Below, in pieces: positions 17,669 to 26,270 of a DNA stretch of 64,000 bases. This stretch comes from Desulfofustis glycolicus DSM 9705 (GTDB taxonomy: Bacteria; Desulfobacterota; Desulfobulbia; Desulfobulbales; Desulfocapsaceae): the NCBI RefSeq assembly GCF_900130015.1, contig NZ_FQXS01000006.1, forward strand, positions 62,001-126,000, written 5' to 3'. The position numbers were made by a program, and so were the translations under genes. Under the pieces are notes generated by a model. The model saw nothing but the letters and a program-made list of their open reading frames with translations. It was not told the origin of the DNA and ran no database searches. Every line of letters begins with the position of its first letter. Position 1 is the stretch's first letter.

Positions 17669-20253
17669 CTGGTTGCAGTTCGCTTCCAGACAGTCAGCAA
17701 CGGACTGGCAATGAAGATTGATGAATAGGTTCCGACCACGACACCGGCGAGCAGGGCGAACGAGAAATCATGGATAACCGAGCCGCCGAAAAGGAACAAG
17801 GCGAGCAGTACCATGGCCGTGGTTAACGAGATAACGATGGTCCGGTTGAGGACCTGGTTGATACTGTCGTTGATCAAGGTGTTCGAGACCTGGAACGTGT
17901 CTTTTTTCTTCATGTTTTCTCTGATCCGATCGAAAACGACCACCGAGTCGTTCAAAGAATAGCCGGCCAGGGTCAGCAGTGCGGTGACGATCAGCAGGGT
18001 CATCTCCACGTTGAGCAGCCAGCAGATGCCCAGCACGGCCAGGACGTCGTGGAAGGTGGCAGCCGCTGCCGCAAGGCCGAAACGCAGGTCGAAGCGAAAG
18101 GCGAGATAGATGATGACGCCGGCCAGTGAAATAAGGATAGCCTGGATGGCCTTGTTCCGCAGGACGGCACTGACGCTTGAGCCGATTTCCGACTGGCTCT
18201 CCAGCACGAACCCTTTTTCACTGAGTTCGCTGCCGAGGATTTCGTCCACCCGGTCGCTCAAGTTGGCCACCACCTCCTCTGATTTCTTGACCTTAACGAT
18301 CAGCCGGAACTCGTTTTCCACCTCCTGCAACTCGACCTCCGCCATCTCGTTCTTCTGGAATGCCTGACGTACTTCTTCCATTGTAAACGGCTGGCTCGCC
18401 TGGTACTGCAGTAGAGAGCCACCGGCAAAATCAACGCCCATATTGGCGGTGCCGCGGGCCACCTGGAAAAAGGCGACCAGACCGATCAGTACGAGCACTC
18501 CGGATAGCGCGAAGGTAATGTTCCTGACCCGCATGAAGTCGATCCTGGTGGCGCCGATCATCTCGAGCAGGTGCAGTTTTTTCAGCAGGTGCCGGCCGGA
18601 CAGGAAATCAAAGACCAACCGCGAGCAGAACAACGCGGTAAAGAGGTTGAAGATAATACCCAGGGACAGGGTCACGGCAAAGCCTTTGATCGGACCGGTG
18701 CCGAAGAGAAATAGTGCCAAGGCGGTGATCAGCGTGGTGATCTGGGAGTCGACGATGGTCGACATCGCCTTGCCGAACCCGCCGTCGATACTGGAGCGGA
18801 CCGATTTGCCGAGCCGGTATTCCTCGCGCATCCGTTCGTAGATCAGGACATTGGCGTCGACCGCCATGCCGATGGCGAGGATGATGCCGGCAATACCGGG
18901 TAGGGTCAGGGTGGCGTTGAGTATAGCCAGACCGGAAAAGAGAAAGAGGATGTTGAGTGTCAGAGCAAAGTTGGCAATGACGCCCGACAGCCGATAAAAG
19001 ATGAGCATGAAACCGATGACCGTGAGGGCGCCGAACAGGCCTGCGGTCAACCCCTTCTCGATGGAATCCCGGCCGAGGCTGGAGCCGACGGTCAGGTTCT
19101 GGATGATGTCCACCGGGGCGGGCAGGGCTCCGACCCGCAGCACGATCGCCAGGTCGGACGCCTCTTCATGGGTGAAGCTCCCGGAAATTTGAGCGGAGCC
19201 GCCGAGGATTCGTTCTCTGATAACCGGCGCCGACTTGACATTGCCGTCGAGCACGATGGCCATCCGCCGGCCGACGTTGTTTTCGGTCAGGGTGGCAAAG
19301 ACCTTGCCGCCGCGAGAGGTCAGGTCGATGCCGACATAGGGTTCGTTGAAGGAGCCGCCGATGCGGACCTGGGCGTTTTTGACCATGTCGCCGGTCATCA
19401 ACACCTTGTCTTCCAGCAGGATCGGCGAAAATGATTCCGCCTGGGTCTGGCGATCGGTGTGTCGTTCGAAATAGATCGTCGTATTGTCCGGCAGGTGCGG
19501 AGCGAGCAGTCGGTTGAGTTTGGTCAGCTCTTCGGTATCCTGCCAGTTACCTGACCATTCTCCTGATTCGATGGCCTGCGCGACCAGGCGATCCAGGTCG
19601 ATGCCGCTGCTTTCGGCGACCAGTTTGAACTCGAGCTGGGCGGTATCGCCGAGCAGTTTCATGGCCCGATCCGGGTCCTTGACGCCGGGCAGCTGGATGA
19701 CGATTTCATCGGACCCCTGGCGGATGATGACCGGTTCAGCCACGCCGAACTGGTCGATACGATTCCTGATGATTTCCAGCGATTGAGATACGGCGTTATT
19801 GTTGATGAAATCGATTTTTTCTTCGCTCAGCCGGAGACTGATCCGGGGGAAGCTGCCTTCCTTGGCATCGACGGTGATGTCCAGTTCTTCATCGAAGCCG
19901 TCCTTGACGATTTCTTGAATGGTGTCGACGGCACTGGTATTCGGCACCGTAAAAACGATAGCGTTCTTGTCGGCAGCACTGCTTTGCACGACACTGATGG
20001 ACTGGTCGGCGAGCGCGTCGCGGAGATCGTTGGCGGCTAGTTCGAGGGTGTTTTCCCGGGCTTTCTGCAGGTTGACCTTGAGGACCAGATGCATGCCGCC
20101 CTGCAGGTCGAGCCCGAGCCGCAATCCTTCCGGAGCCATGTAGGTTTTCCACCAGGTGGGCGTACCGGCGTAAAAGGACGGGACGACCGTGACAACGGCC
20201 AGTGTGACGAGGAAGGCGAGCAGACCTACCTTGAGTTTCATCGTTGTGTTCAT
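17665..20253 (-). CDS. secDF: Fused protein-export membrane protein SecDF
   Basis: An 862-residue single-chain SecD-SecF, the RND-type membrane motor that uses the ion gradient to pull proteins through SecYEG. The SecD half begins with a transmembrane helix and GLRLGLDLQGGMHL, has the large periplasmic P1 region (about 60-390), and five clustered helices including GIAGIILAIGMAVDANVLIYER. The SecF half starts near residue 565 with its own first helix, MGVDFAGGSLLQYQ, and ends with AGYSLNDSVVVFDRIREN and further helices. Many proteobacteria keep secD and secF separate with yajC upstream. Here they are fused and no yajC is adjacent. It overlaps the downstream YkgJ gene by four bases. Confidence 0.95.
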   Translation of the reverse strand: MNTTMKLKVGLLAFLVTLAVVTVVPSFYAGTPTWWKTYMAPEGLRLGLDLQGGMHLVLKVNLQKARENTLELAANDLRDALADQSISVVQSSAADKNAIVFTVPNTSAVDTIQEIVKDGFDEELDITVDAKEGSFPRISLRLSEEKIDFINNNAVSQSLEIIRNRIDQFGVAEPVIIRQGSDEIVIQLPGVKDPDRAMKLLGDTAQLEFKLVAESSGIDLDRLVAQAIESGEWSGNWQDTEELTKLNRLLAPHLPDNTTIYFERHTDRQTQAESFSPILLEDKVLMTGDMVKNAQVRIGGSFNEPYVGIDLTSRGGKVFATLTENNVGRRMAIVLDGNVKSAPVIRERILGGSAQISGSFTHEEASDLAIVLRVGALPAPVDIIQNLTVGSSLGRDSIEKGLTAGLFGALTVIGFMLIFYRLSGVIANFALTLNILFLFSGLAILNATLTLPGIAGIILAIGMAVDANVLIYERMREEYRLGKSVRSSIDGGFGKAMSTIVDSQITTLITALALFLFGTGPIKGFAVTLSLGIIFNLFTALFCSRLVFDFLSGRHLLKKLHLLEMIGATRIDFMRVRNITFALSGVLVLIGLVAFFQVARGTANMGVDFAGGSLLQYQASQPFTMEEVRQAFQKNEMAEVELQEVENEFRLIVKVKKSEEVVANLSDRVDEILGSELSEKGFVLESQSEIGSSVSAVLRNKAIQAILISLAGVIIYLAFRFDLRFGLAAAAATFHDVLAVLGICWLLNVEMTLLIVTALLTLAGYSLNDSVVVFDRIRENMKKKDTFQVSNTLINDSINQVLNRTIVISLTTAMVLLALFLFGGSVIHDFSFALLAGVVVGTYSSIFIASPLLTVWKRTATR

Positions 20254-20455
20254 ATGAAGGGGTTCCGACAGGGTTGAGAAGAAAATTCGTATCCGTTTCA
20301 GTCTATCCAGCCAGGCGATTATAACGTAATGCCCGAATCTTGCAAGGTTGGCCGGCTGTTTGGCGGGAAATAATGGGTTTATCTGCCATCTTCGGCATCA
20401 ATCACCGGAGCGAAGGGGCGGCCGCTCCTGCGCCAATGACCTACGTAGCGGCAGG

Positions 20456-21211
20456 TCAGCGATTTCTGTTGATGGCAGCGGCCAGGCAGCCGGCGCCGAA
20501 GCCGTTATCGATATTGACCACGGCCAGCCCGGGGGCGCAACTGTTCAGCATCCCGAGCAGGGCGGCGAAGCCGCCGGCGCCGGTTCCGTAACCGACGGAT
20601 GTCGGAACCCCGATGACCGGGCAACTGACCAAGCCGCCGACCACGCTCGGTAAGGCCCCTTCCATGCCGGCCACGACAATGATTGCCGAAGCGTCACGCA
20701 GCTTCTCCTGGTGGGCAAGTAGGCGGTGCAGGCCGGCGACCCCGGCGTCATAGATAGCCTGCACCGGATTGCCGAGATGCTCGGCGGTCAACCGAGCCTC
20801 CTCGGCGATGGCAATGTCCGAGGTGCCGGCGCAGATGACCAGGATGGTTCCGCGGACGTCTGGTGGACCGGAGGCGGTGCGCGGACCCGTCAGTAAACGG
20901 GCCTGGTGGTGATAGGTGAGTTGCGGCAACTGCTCGACAATCAGCATCGCCTTGTGACTGTCGACCCTGGTCACCAGCAGCGGCCCCTTCTTGTCGAGCA
21001 TGGCTCGGGCAATGGTGACGATCTGTTCGGCGCTTTTCGCTTCTCCGTAAATGACTTCCGGAATACCGGTGCGGAGCAGGCGTTGGTGGTCGAGGCAGGC
21101 GTCTCGAACGGTCTCGGCCGGGAATGAATGCAGCTGGTCGAGGGTTTCTGGAAGTGTCAGGGTTCCGTCGAGCAGGCGCTTGAGCAGTGTTTCAAGAGAG
21201 CTTTTGTCCAT
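20456..21211 (-). CDS. larB: LarB, pyridinium-3,5-biscarboxylic acid mononucleotide synthase
   Basis: A 251-residue LarB homologue. LarB carboxylates and dephosphoribosylates nicotinic acid adenine dinucleotide in the first step of the nickel-pincer nucleotide cofactor used by lactate racemase-type LarA enzymes. The C-terminal half is PurE/AIR-carboxylase-like (ICAGTSDIAIAEEA, AGMEGALPSVVGG, GVPTSVGYGTG, and the ending NIDNGFGAGCLAA). ATG 21211 (MDKSSLETLL) is used; the upstream in-frame stretch does not match the family. larC, larE and larA are not in the window, so the cofactor pathway cannot be confirmed here. The 202 bp to secDF hold no gene. Confidence 0.9.
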   Translation of the reverse strand: MDKSSLETLLKRLLDGTLTLPETLDQLHSFPAETVRDACLDHQRLLRTGIPEVIYGEAKSAEQIVTIARAMLDKKGPLLVTRVDSHKAMLIVEQLPQLTYHHQARLLTGPRTASGPPDVRGTILVICAGTSDIAIAEEARLTAEHLGNPVQAIYDAGVAGLHRLLAHQEKLRDASAIIVVAGMEGALPSVVGGLVSCPVIGVPTSVGYGTGAGGFAALLGMLNSCAPGLAVVNIDNGFGAGCLAAAINRNR

Positions 21212-21514
21212 GCGAGTCACTGGCGAAGAGAGAAGAGACGAACGGCGATCCGAACGACTGTCGGGCACGGTGCAGCCGACATCCAGCCGCACAGTAGCAT
21301 GTCCCACAGGCAGCTGTAAAGTGCCGGACGATCGGGAGCTCCGGCAAGATATCCGGTCCACCGCGGCGGAGCGCACACTACGTTTTGCGTCGGCGCCTGA
21401 AGTCTGGTACAATCGGTGCCCACCGACGGTGTCAAACAGGTTTGCATATCGGTCGGTGATCGTTTGAACTTTTTACCAACGCCGACGCGACCGCGTCAGC
21501 GCAGGAGGAACTGT
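21212..21514. other. Gene-free divergent region between larB and the APH-like kinase
   Basis: About 300 bp. Apart from the GCAGGAGGA ribosome binding site of the plus-strand gene near its right end, I find no convincing promoter, hairpin or small gene here. Open frames on both strands across it are extensions of the flanking genes without family resemblance. Confidence 0.5.
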
Positions 21515-22534
21515 ATGAGCGCACAACAGGTGCCGGATTTTATCGTCGCACTTCAGGACCCGGGTTTCTGGGACCATCCGGTTGACGAAATAAAACTCGT
21601 TCAGACCCATATCTCCTATGTGGTGATTGCCGGCGAGTTTGTCTACAAATTCAAGAAACCGGTCGATTTCGGTTTTCTCGATTTCACCACGCTGGAGAAA
21701 CGGGCTTACTATTGTCAGCGGGAACTCGAACTCAATCGCCGCCTCTGTCCCGATATCTATCTCGACCTGGTGACCCTGTCCCGTCGGGACGGCCGCTATC
21801 GGCTCGATACCATCGGCGATGTAGTGGAATATGGCGTGAAGATGGTCCGGATGCCGGAGGAGCGGATGATGAGCCGGGTCATCGCTGCCGGTGCCCTGGA
21901 GAGGCGCCATCTCGATGCCGTTGTCGATAAATTGGTGCCGTTTTATGCCGCTGCCGCCGGAGATGAAGCGATCCAGGTCTTCGGCCGGGCCGATGCCGTC
22001 GGTGTCAATGTCCTGGAAAATTTCCAGCAGACCGAATCCTTCGTCGATGGACCGGCACTGAGTCGCGAGCAGTTCGAGCGGATCGGCGCCTATGCTCGGG
22101 CGGTGCTGGCCGATACCAAGCGGTTCGATGACCGGATCGCCGATGGTCGTATCCGTGATTGTCACGGCGATCTCTATTCGGCCAATATCTGTCTTGACGA
22201 GCAGGTGCAGATTTTCGATTGTATCGAGTTCAACGAGCGGTTTCGCTATTCGGATGTGGCTGCCGATGTCGCTTTCCTGGCAATGGACCTGGATTATCAC
22301 GGCCTCGACGAGGAGGCCAACTATTTTCTAGATCGTTTTGCCACGGCTTCGGCCGATCCGAACCTGCTGCGGCAGATTGCCTTTTACCAGTGTTATCGAG
22401 CCTACGTTCGGGGCAAAATCGGCTTGTTCACCGCCGCCGACCCCGCCGTTGATGCGACAACTGCCGCAACCTGCACGGAGCAGGCCAAACGTTACTTCCA
22501 GTTGGCCGACCGCTATGCCGCCGAGAGCAAGTGA
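21515..22534 (+). CDS. Aminoglycoside-phosphotransferase-like kinase (COG2187 type)
   Basis: A 339-residue protein with the APH/choline-kinase fold. The N-terminal lobe begins with a segment usual for the COG2187 family (QTHISYVVIAGEFVYKFKKP, residues about 30-49, carrying the ATP-binding lysine). The catalytic loop is HGDLYSANIC and the metal-binding Asp lies in IFDCIEFN. In many bacteria this domain is fused to a C-terminal P-loop kinase; here the second domain is the next gene, overlapping by 20 bp in another frame. ATG 21515 follows GCAGGAGGA. The substrate is unknown, and there is no reason to call it antibiotic resistance. Confidence 0.85.
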   Translation: MSAQQVPDFIVALQDPGFWDHPVDEIKLVQTHISYVVIAGEFVYKFKKPVDFGFLDFTTLEKRAYYCQRELELNRRLCPDIYLDLVTLSRRDGRYRLDTIGDVVEYGVKMVRMPEERMMSRVIAAGALERRHLDAVVDKLVPFYAAAAGDEAIQVFGRADAVGVNVLENFQQTESFVDGPALSREQFERIGAYARAVLADTKRFDDRIADGRIRDCHGDLYSANICLDEQVQIFDCIEFNERFRYSDVAADVAFLAMDLDYHGLDEEANYFLDRFATASADPNLLRQIAFYQCYRAYVRGKIGLFTAADPAVDATTAATCTEQAKRYFQLADRYAAESK

Positions 22535-23162
22535 ACGGCCCCGCGTGGTCGTCTTTTTCGGCCTGGTCGCTTCCGGAAAAAGCCATCTGGCCAAGCGTTG
22601 GGCACGGGTGCACCACTGCCGGTACTACAATACCGATATCGTGCGCAAGGAACTATTCGGTCTTGATCCGATAAGCCGCCAGCAGGCGGAGGTGAACCAT
22701 GGTATATACAGTGCAGAACACAACCGGGCCACCTATCGGGAAATGATCCGCCGAATGACGGATGATCTCGACCGGCAGCGGACCACGATTGCGCTCGACG
22801 GATCCTATCGGGAAGAGCATGAGCGTGAGAAAGTGGTGGCGGCGTGCGGTGCGCGGTGCGATATCGTTTTCATCTATTGTTATTGTTCGGAGACGGAGAC
22901 CAGGAAACGGCTTGACCGTCGCGCCGTTGATCCGACCGCTGTCTCCGATGGCCGCTGGGAGATCTACCTTCATCAACGCGCGCACTTCCGGGTGCCGACA
23001 ACCATTGAAGGGGCCCGGTTACTGCTGCTCAATACCGAAGACGAAACCGACAGGCTGATCACAGCTGTCGACCGATTTGTCGAGAGCGACGCCGCGGTCG
23101 GACAGGGAGAGGGGCTGCTGTCGCAGAACTCCACGCCGACCGATCATTCGTTGTTGAAATAG
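22515..23162 (+). CDS. P-loop kinase (COG0645 type), split partner of the preceding gene
   Basis: A 215-residue predicted kinase. The Walker A motif is GLVASGKSHLAKRW near residues 17-30, followed by a YYNTDIVRKELFG segment and an ALDGSYREEHER region with later arginine-rich lid residues (ETRKRLDRR). This is the usual C-terminal half of the fused COG2187-COG0645 proteins. Here it starts at ATG 22515, inside the last seven codons of the kinase gene and in a different frame, so the two are translated separately or coupled. The last 25 residues look disordered. Substrate unknown. Confidence 0.82.
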   Translation: MPPRASERPRVVVFFGLVASGKSHLAKRWARVHHCRYYNTDIVRKELFGLDPISRQQAEVNHGIYSAEHNRATYREMIRRMTDDLDRQRTTIALDGSYREEHEREKVVAACGARCDIVFIYCYCSETETRKRLDRRAVDPTAVSDGRWEIYLHQRAHFRVPTTIEGARLLLLNTEDETDRLITAVDRFVESDAAVGQGEGLLSQNSTPTDHSLLK

Positions 23163-23176
23163 AACTAGGAAAACAA

Positions 23177-23635
23177 GTGTATACACGCATCTATTACTTT
23201 CGTTTCCCGAAAGACACCAGCGATCAGCCGGTAATCTACCATGTGATCAAGAAGCATGATGTGGAGGTTAATATCCTCCGGGCCGACATTCTGCCCCAGC
23301 GGGAAGGGGTCATGATCCTCGAATTACGCGGGACAAAGGTCAACGTCAAGCATGCCCTGAGCTATCTTGAGGGATTGGGAGTGAGCATCGAACGATTGGC
23401 GACGCGGGTCCGTCGAGATGACGAAAGGTGCTTTCAATGCGGTGCTTGCACCGGAGTGTGCCCGGTGGCTTCATTGTCGATCCGCCGGGAAGACATGCGT
23501 GTCCTCTTCGACCCCGACAAATGCACCGGTTGCGGTCAGTGTGTCCTGATTTGCCCGGTCCGGGCTATGGAGATGTCCCTGGGGCGGGAATGGTTTGATC
23601 CGGAAGGTAGCCGGACCCCGTCGATCAGTCGCTGA
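23177..23635 (+). CDS. NIL-domain 2x[4Fe-4S] ferredoxin
   Basis: A 152-residue protein with an ACT-like NIL domain (about 1-80) followed by two ferredoxin motifs, CFQCGACTGVCP (89-100) and CTGCGQCVLICP (119-130). NIL domains occur at the end of methionine ABC transporter ATPases, and NIL-ferredoxins are linked to sulfur amino acid (homocysteine) synthesis in anaerobes; that role here is inference. The start is GTG at 23177 with AGGAAA upstream. It follows the P-loop kinase by 14 bp and overlaps the convergent bamD stop by 11 bp. Confidence 0.87.
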   Translation: MYTRIYYFRFPKDTSDQPVIYHVIKKHDVEVNILRADILPQREGVMILELRGTKVNVKHALSYLEGLGVSIERLATRVRRDDERCFQCGACTGVCPVASLSIRREDMRVLFDPDKCTGCGQCVLICPVRAMEMSLGREWFDPEGSRTPSISR

Positions 23636-24386
23636 GAAAGTCCATCCAGTCCGGCAGCGCCAGTCCTTTGAACCAGCCGGCTATGCCACCGGCGGGAGGG
23701 CTCCCGGCTTTGATCATCTCGAGCAGTTCCGTGGCCCGCGGAGCGATACGCGACTCGGGATAGGTGCTCAGGATATACTGCAAGCGAGCCTCTGCAGCTT
23801 CGTATTTTTCGGTTCTCAGGTAGAACTGGACGACAAAGAACTCATGGTTGACCAGAAATTCCTTGGCAGCCTTGATCCGGGCTTGTGCTTCCTGGCTATA
23901 CGGTGAATTCGGGAAAGCCCGCAGCAACTCGTTGAATGCCTGGATGGCCTCAGTTGCGCCAGTGATGTCGCGATCGATCGTGTCAATCTGCTGATAGTTG
24001 CACATCGCCTTCTGGTACATGACGTACGGGATGGCTTCGTTGGTCGGGTGGCGCTCCTCGAACTCCCGGTAGAGCACCAGGGCTTCGGCGTAGCGTTCCA
24101 GATAGTAATTGGCGTCCGCTGCTTTCAACTCGGCCAGCGGGGCTTCCGGGCTGAAAGGATAGCGATCGAGGATTTCGTTGAAGTATTGCAGGGCCGGGCG
24201 ATAATTGCCCACGTTGAATTCATCCATGCCCTTGATGATCAATTGCTCGGCCGGCAGGTAGACGTCGACCTGCTCTTCTTCGTCGCCGAAAAAATCTTTG
24301 ATCGAGGCACAGCCTGAAATGGTGGCGACAAGTGTGACGGTTGCCAGCAAGAGTGACAGCATTCGCAGCAGCCGAAGTGGTTCCAT
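23625..24386 (-). CDS. bamD: Outer membrane assembly lipoprotein BamD
   Basis: A lipoprotein component of the BAM complex that inserts beta-barrel proteins into the outer membrane. The N-terminus is a signal peptide ending in the lipobox TISGC, followed by an acidic spacer and five TPR-like repeats (GMDEFNVGNYRPALQYFNEI and others), covering residues 50-230. Length is 253 residues from ATG 24386. An in-frame ATG at 24434 would add 16 polar residues ahead of the signal peptide and shorten the gap to trxB to 11 bp; neither has a clear ribosome binding site. It probably follows trxA-trxB in one transcript. It shows that the organism is diderm. Confidence 0.9.
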   Translation of the reverse strand: MEPLRLLRMLSLLLATVTLVATISGCASIKDFFGDEEEQVDVYLPAEQLIIKGMDEFNVGNYRPALQYFNEILDRYPFSPEAPLAELKAADANYYLERYAEALVLYREFEERHPTNEAIPYVMYQKAMCNYQQIDTIDRDITGATEAIQAFNELLRAFPNSPYSQEAQARIKAAKEFLVNHEFFVVQFYLRTEKYEAAEARLQYILSTYPESRIAPRATELLEMIKAGSPPAGGIAGWFKGLALPDWMDFLSD

Positions 24387-24445
24387 GATGATCGTCGAGC
24401 CGGTTTCCCGGTGAGCGTGTCTGGGCGTTGGCATCGTTTTTCGAA

Positions 24446-25375
24446 TTATCTGTTTTTGAGATAGTGTTCAGCGGCGATGACTGCCGTGGCGCCTTCACCG
24501 CAGGCGTTGACCACCTGGCGCATCATTTTACTGCGAATATCCCCTGCTGCAAAAACACCCGGCACCACAGTTCTGGTCTCACTATCGGTCCGAATAAAGC
24601 CCCATTGATCAGGATCGAGACGGTCCATGGGCAAGATGTGGTTGTTCGGGGTGATGCCGATCAGAACGAAAACCCCCTGAACGTCAAGCGATGATATCGC
24701 TCCCCGGTTATCGATAAGCTGCAGCCGCTGCACCTCGTGCTCTCCTTCAATGGCGGTTACCCGAGTGTTCCAGAGGTAATTGATCTTCTCGTTGGCAAAC
24801 GCGGTTTCCTGGATAATTCCGGTGGCGCGCAATTCGCTGCGGCGATGAATGATCGTTACCCTCTTGGCAAAACGGGTCAGGTAGTCCGCCTCTTCCACGG
24901 CGGTGTCGCCGCCGCCGATGACAGCCACATGCAGATCCCGGTAAAACGGGGCGTCGCAGGTGCCGCAATACGACACTCCTTTACCGGTCAGTTCCGTCTC
25001 GCCGGGAACCCCCAGCTTGTTCGGCCGGGCGCCGGTGCAGATGATGAGGGTGTTACAGGTCAGAATGCTGCCGTCGATGAAACGTAATTCCTTCAAGCCG
25101 CTGTCGGGGAATTCAACCGAGGCGACTTCTGCGGAGACGATATTGGCGTCGAACCGCCGTGCATGAGCAGCCATTTTTTCGGACAACTCGAAGCCGGTTA
25201 AGCCGTCCGGAAATCCCGGGTAGTTATCGACCCAGTCGGTGGTCAGTACCTGGCCGCCGGGAGCCCCTTTTTCGATCAGCAGGTGGTCGATCCGGGCCCG
25301 AGCCGCGTAAAGCCCCGCCGTAAGGCCGGCAGGTCCGCCACCGAGAATGACGAGTTCGCGATGAGTGGAGTTCAT
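24446..25375 (-). CDS. trxB: Thioredoxin reductase
   Basis: A 309-residue FAD/NADPH flavoenzyme that reduces thioredoxin. The FAD motif is GGGPAGLTAGLYAAR at the N-terminus, the redox-active pair is in SYCGTCDAPFY, the NAD(P)H motif is IGGGDTAVEEADYL, and the C-terminal FAD motif is GVFAAGDIRSKM. The residues after the NAD(P) motif (HRRSELRA) include the arginines that usually favour NADPH. It lies 77 bp downstream of trxA on the same strand, giving a complete thioredoxin system. Confidence 0.96.
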   Translation of the reverse strand: MNSTHRELVILGGGPAGLTAGLYAARARIDHLLIEKGAPGGQVLTTDWVDNYPGFPDGLTGFELSEKMAAHARRFDANIVSAEVASVEFPDSGLKELRFIDGSILTCNTLIICTGARPNKLGVPGETELTGKGVSYCGTCDAPFYRDLHVAVIGGGDTAVEEADYLTRFAKRVTIIHRRSELRATGIIQETAFANEKINYLWNTRVTAIEGEHEVQRLQLIDNRGAISSLDVQGVFVLIGITPNNHILPMDRLDPDQWGFIRTDSETRTVVPGVFAAGDIRSKMMRQVVNACGEGATAVIAAEHYLKNR

Positions 25376-25452
25376 CGACGAACGCTCAGCGGCCGATCCA
25401 CGATTGCCGCATGCGAACAGGATGAAGGAAGCACATCCGTATCGTTGGCGAC

Positions 25453-25779
25453 TCAGATCGCCTTGTTGATCAGTTCAACGAGCTGTGTCTTGCCGACGGC
25501 GCCGGTAATCTGATCGACGACCTCGCCGCCCTTGAAAATGATAAGGGTTGGAATTGCCCGGATACCGAATTTGCCGGGGGTGACCGGATTGTCGTCGACA
25601 TTCATTTTGGCGATCGAAACCTTGCCCTGGTATTCCTCCGCCAGTTCTTCGACAACCGGACCGATGGCCTTGCACGGACCGCACCATGGTGCCCAGAAAT
25701 CGACCAGGGTCGGTTGATCTGCATTGATAGCGGTATCAAAATCGGCGTCGTTGAGTTGCAGGACTTTATCGCTGGCCAT
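25453..25779 (-). CDS. trxA: Thioredoxin
   Basis: A 108-residue thioredoxin with the canonical active site FWAPWCGPCKA, the cis-proline segment IRAIPTLIIF and a glycine near the C-terminus (GAVGKTQL). It reduces disulfides in cytosolic proteins and is recharged by the neighbouring trxB product. ATG 25779 has an AAGGAGAGG ribosome binding site. In its leader a CAGCCG/CGGCTG hairpin (25815-25831) lies about 40 nt upstream of the start. Confidence 0.97.
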   Translation of the reverse strand: MASDKVLQLNDADFDTAINADQPTLVDFWAPWCGPCKAIGPVVEELAEEYQGKVSIAKMNVDDNPVTPGKFGIRAIPTLIIFKGGEVVDQITGAVGKTQLVELINKAI

Positions 25780-25814
25780 GTTCCTCTCCTTGCGTGTAGT
25801 TTTTCTTTCCTGAT

Positions 25815-25831
25815 CAGCCGGTTAGCGGCTG
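25815..25831 (-). other. Small hairpin in the trxA leader
   Basis: CAGCCG and CGGCTG form a perfect 6-bp stem with a 5-nt loop, about 35-50 nt upstream of the trxA start. No T-tract follows, so it is not a terminator. Function unknown. Confidence 0.3.
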
Positions 25832-25974
25832 CTTAAAGCGCGTGAATATAATTTTTTACTTTACCTGCTGCTCTGGGTACTGACAAGGAAAATATTGGTC
25901 AGACCGCCTTGTGCAGCGGCATGCGTCTGCAACGTTGTGCATGAATGATGAAAGGTCAAGGAAGCCGATCTGGT

Positions 25975-26004
25975 TTGACAGCCAAATCTTTGCCGTGATA
26001 TAGT
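25975..26004 (+). promoter_or_regulatory. Strong sigma70-type promoter ahead of hemL
   Basis: TTGACA (25975-25980), an 18-bp spacer and TATAGT (25999-26004). Transcription would start near 26011, leaving an untranslated leader of about 260 nt before hemL. That leader, 26011-26270, holds only a possible eight-codon frame (ATG 26164, MKIFRRHR) behind CGAGG. I see no known riboswitch in it. Confidence 0.6.
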
Positions 26005-26270
26005 GCCGCTCCGGAAATATGCAGATCGGCGCGATATCGCTTCTGTCGAGGCCGGCAAATCTACCCGCCCGTTGGACAAGGCTCCCGCCCGACCCGGTAG
26101 TGATACATTTTATTCATTAGAGGAGCTTGCAAAATACGGAATTTCGTTCAAGATCGAGGCGTGCATGAAAATTTTCCGCAGGCATAGATGATATTCCGAG
26201 GATAAAATTTGATTGATTTGGCGAAATAACAAATTTTCAAGATTCCCATTAGTCCATGATGGAGGCTCAG

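Noticed and set aside
25861-26191. Two short opposite-strand frames in the trxA-hemL gap (72 and 62 codons)
   Set aside because: The plus-strand frame starts inside the hemL -10 box. Neither has a ribosome binding site or recognisable sequence.
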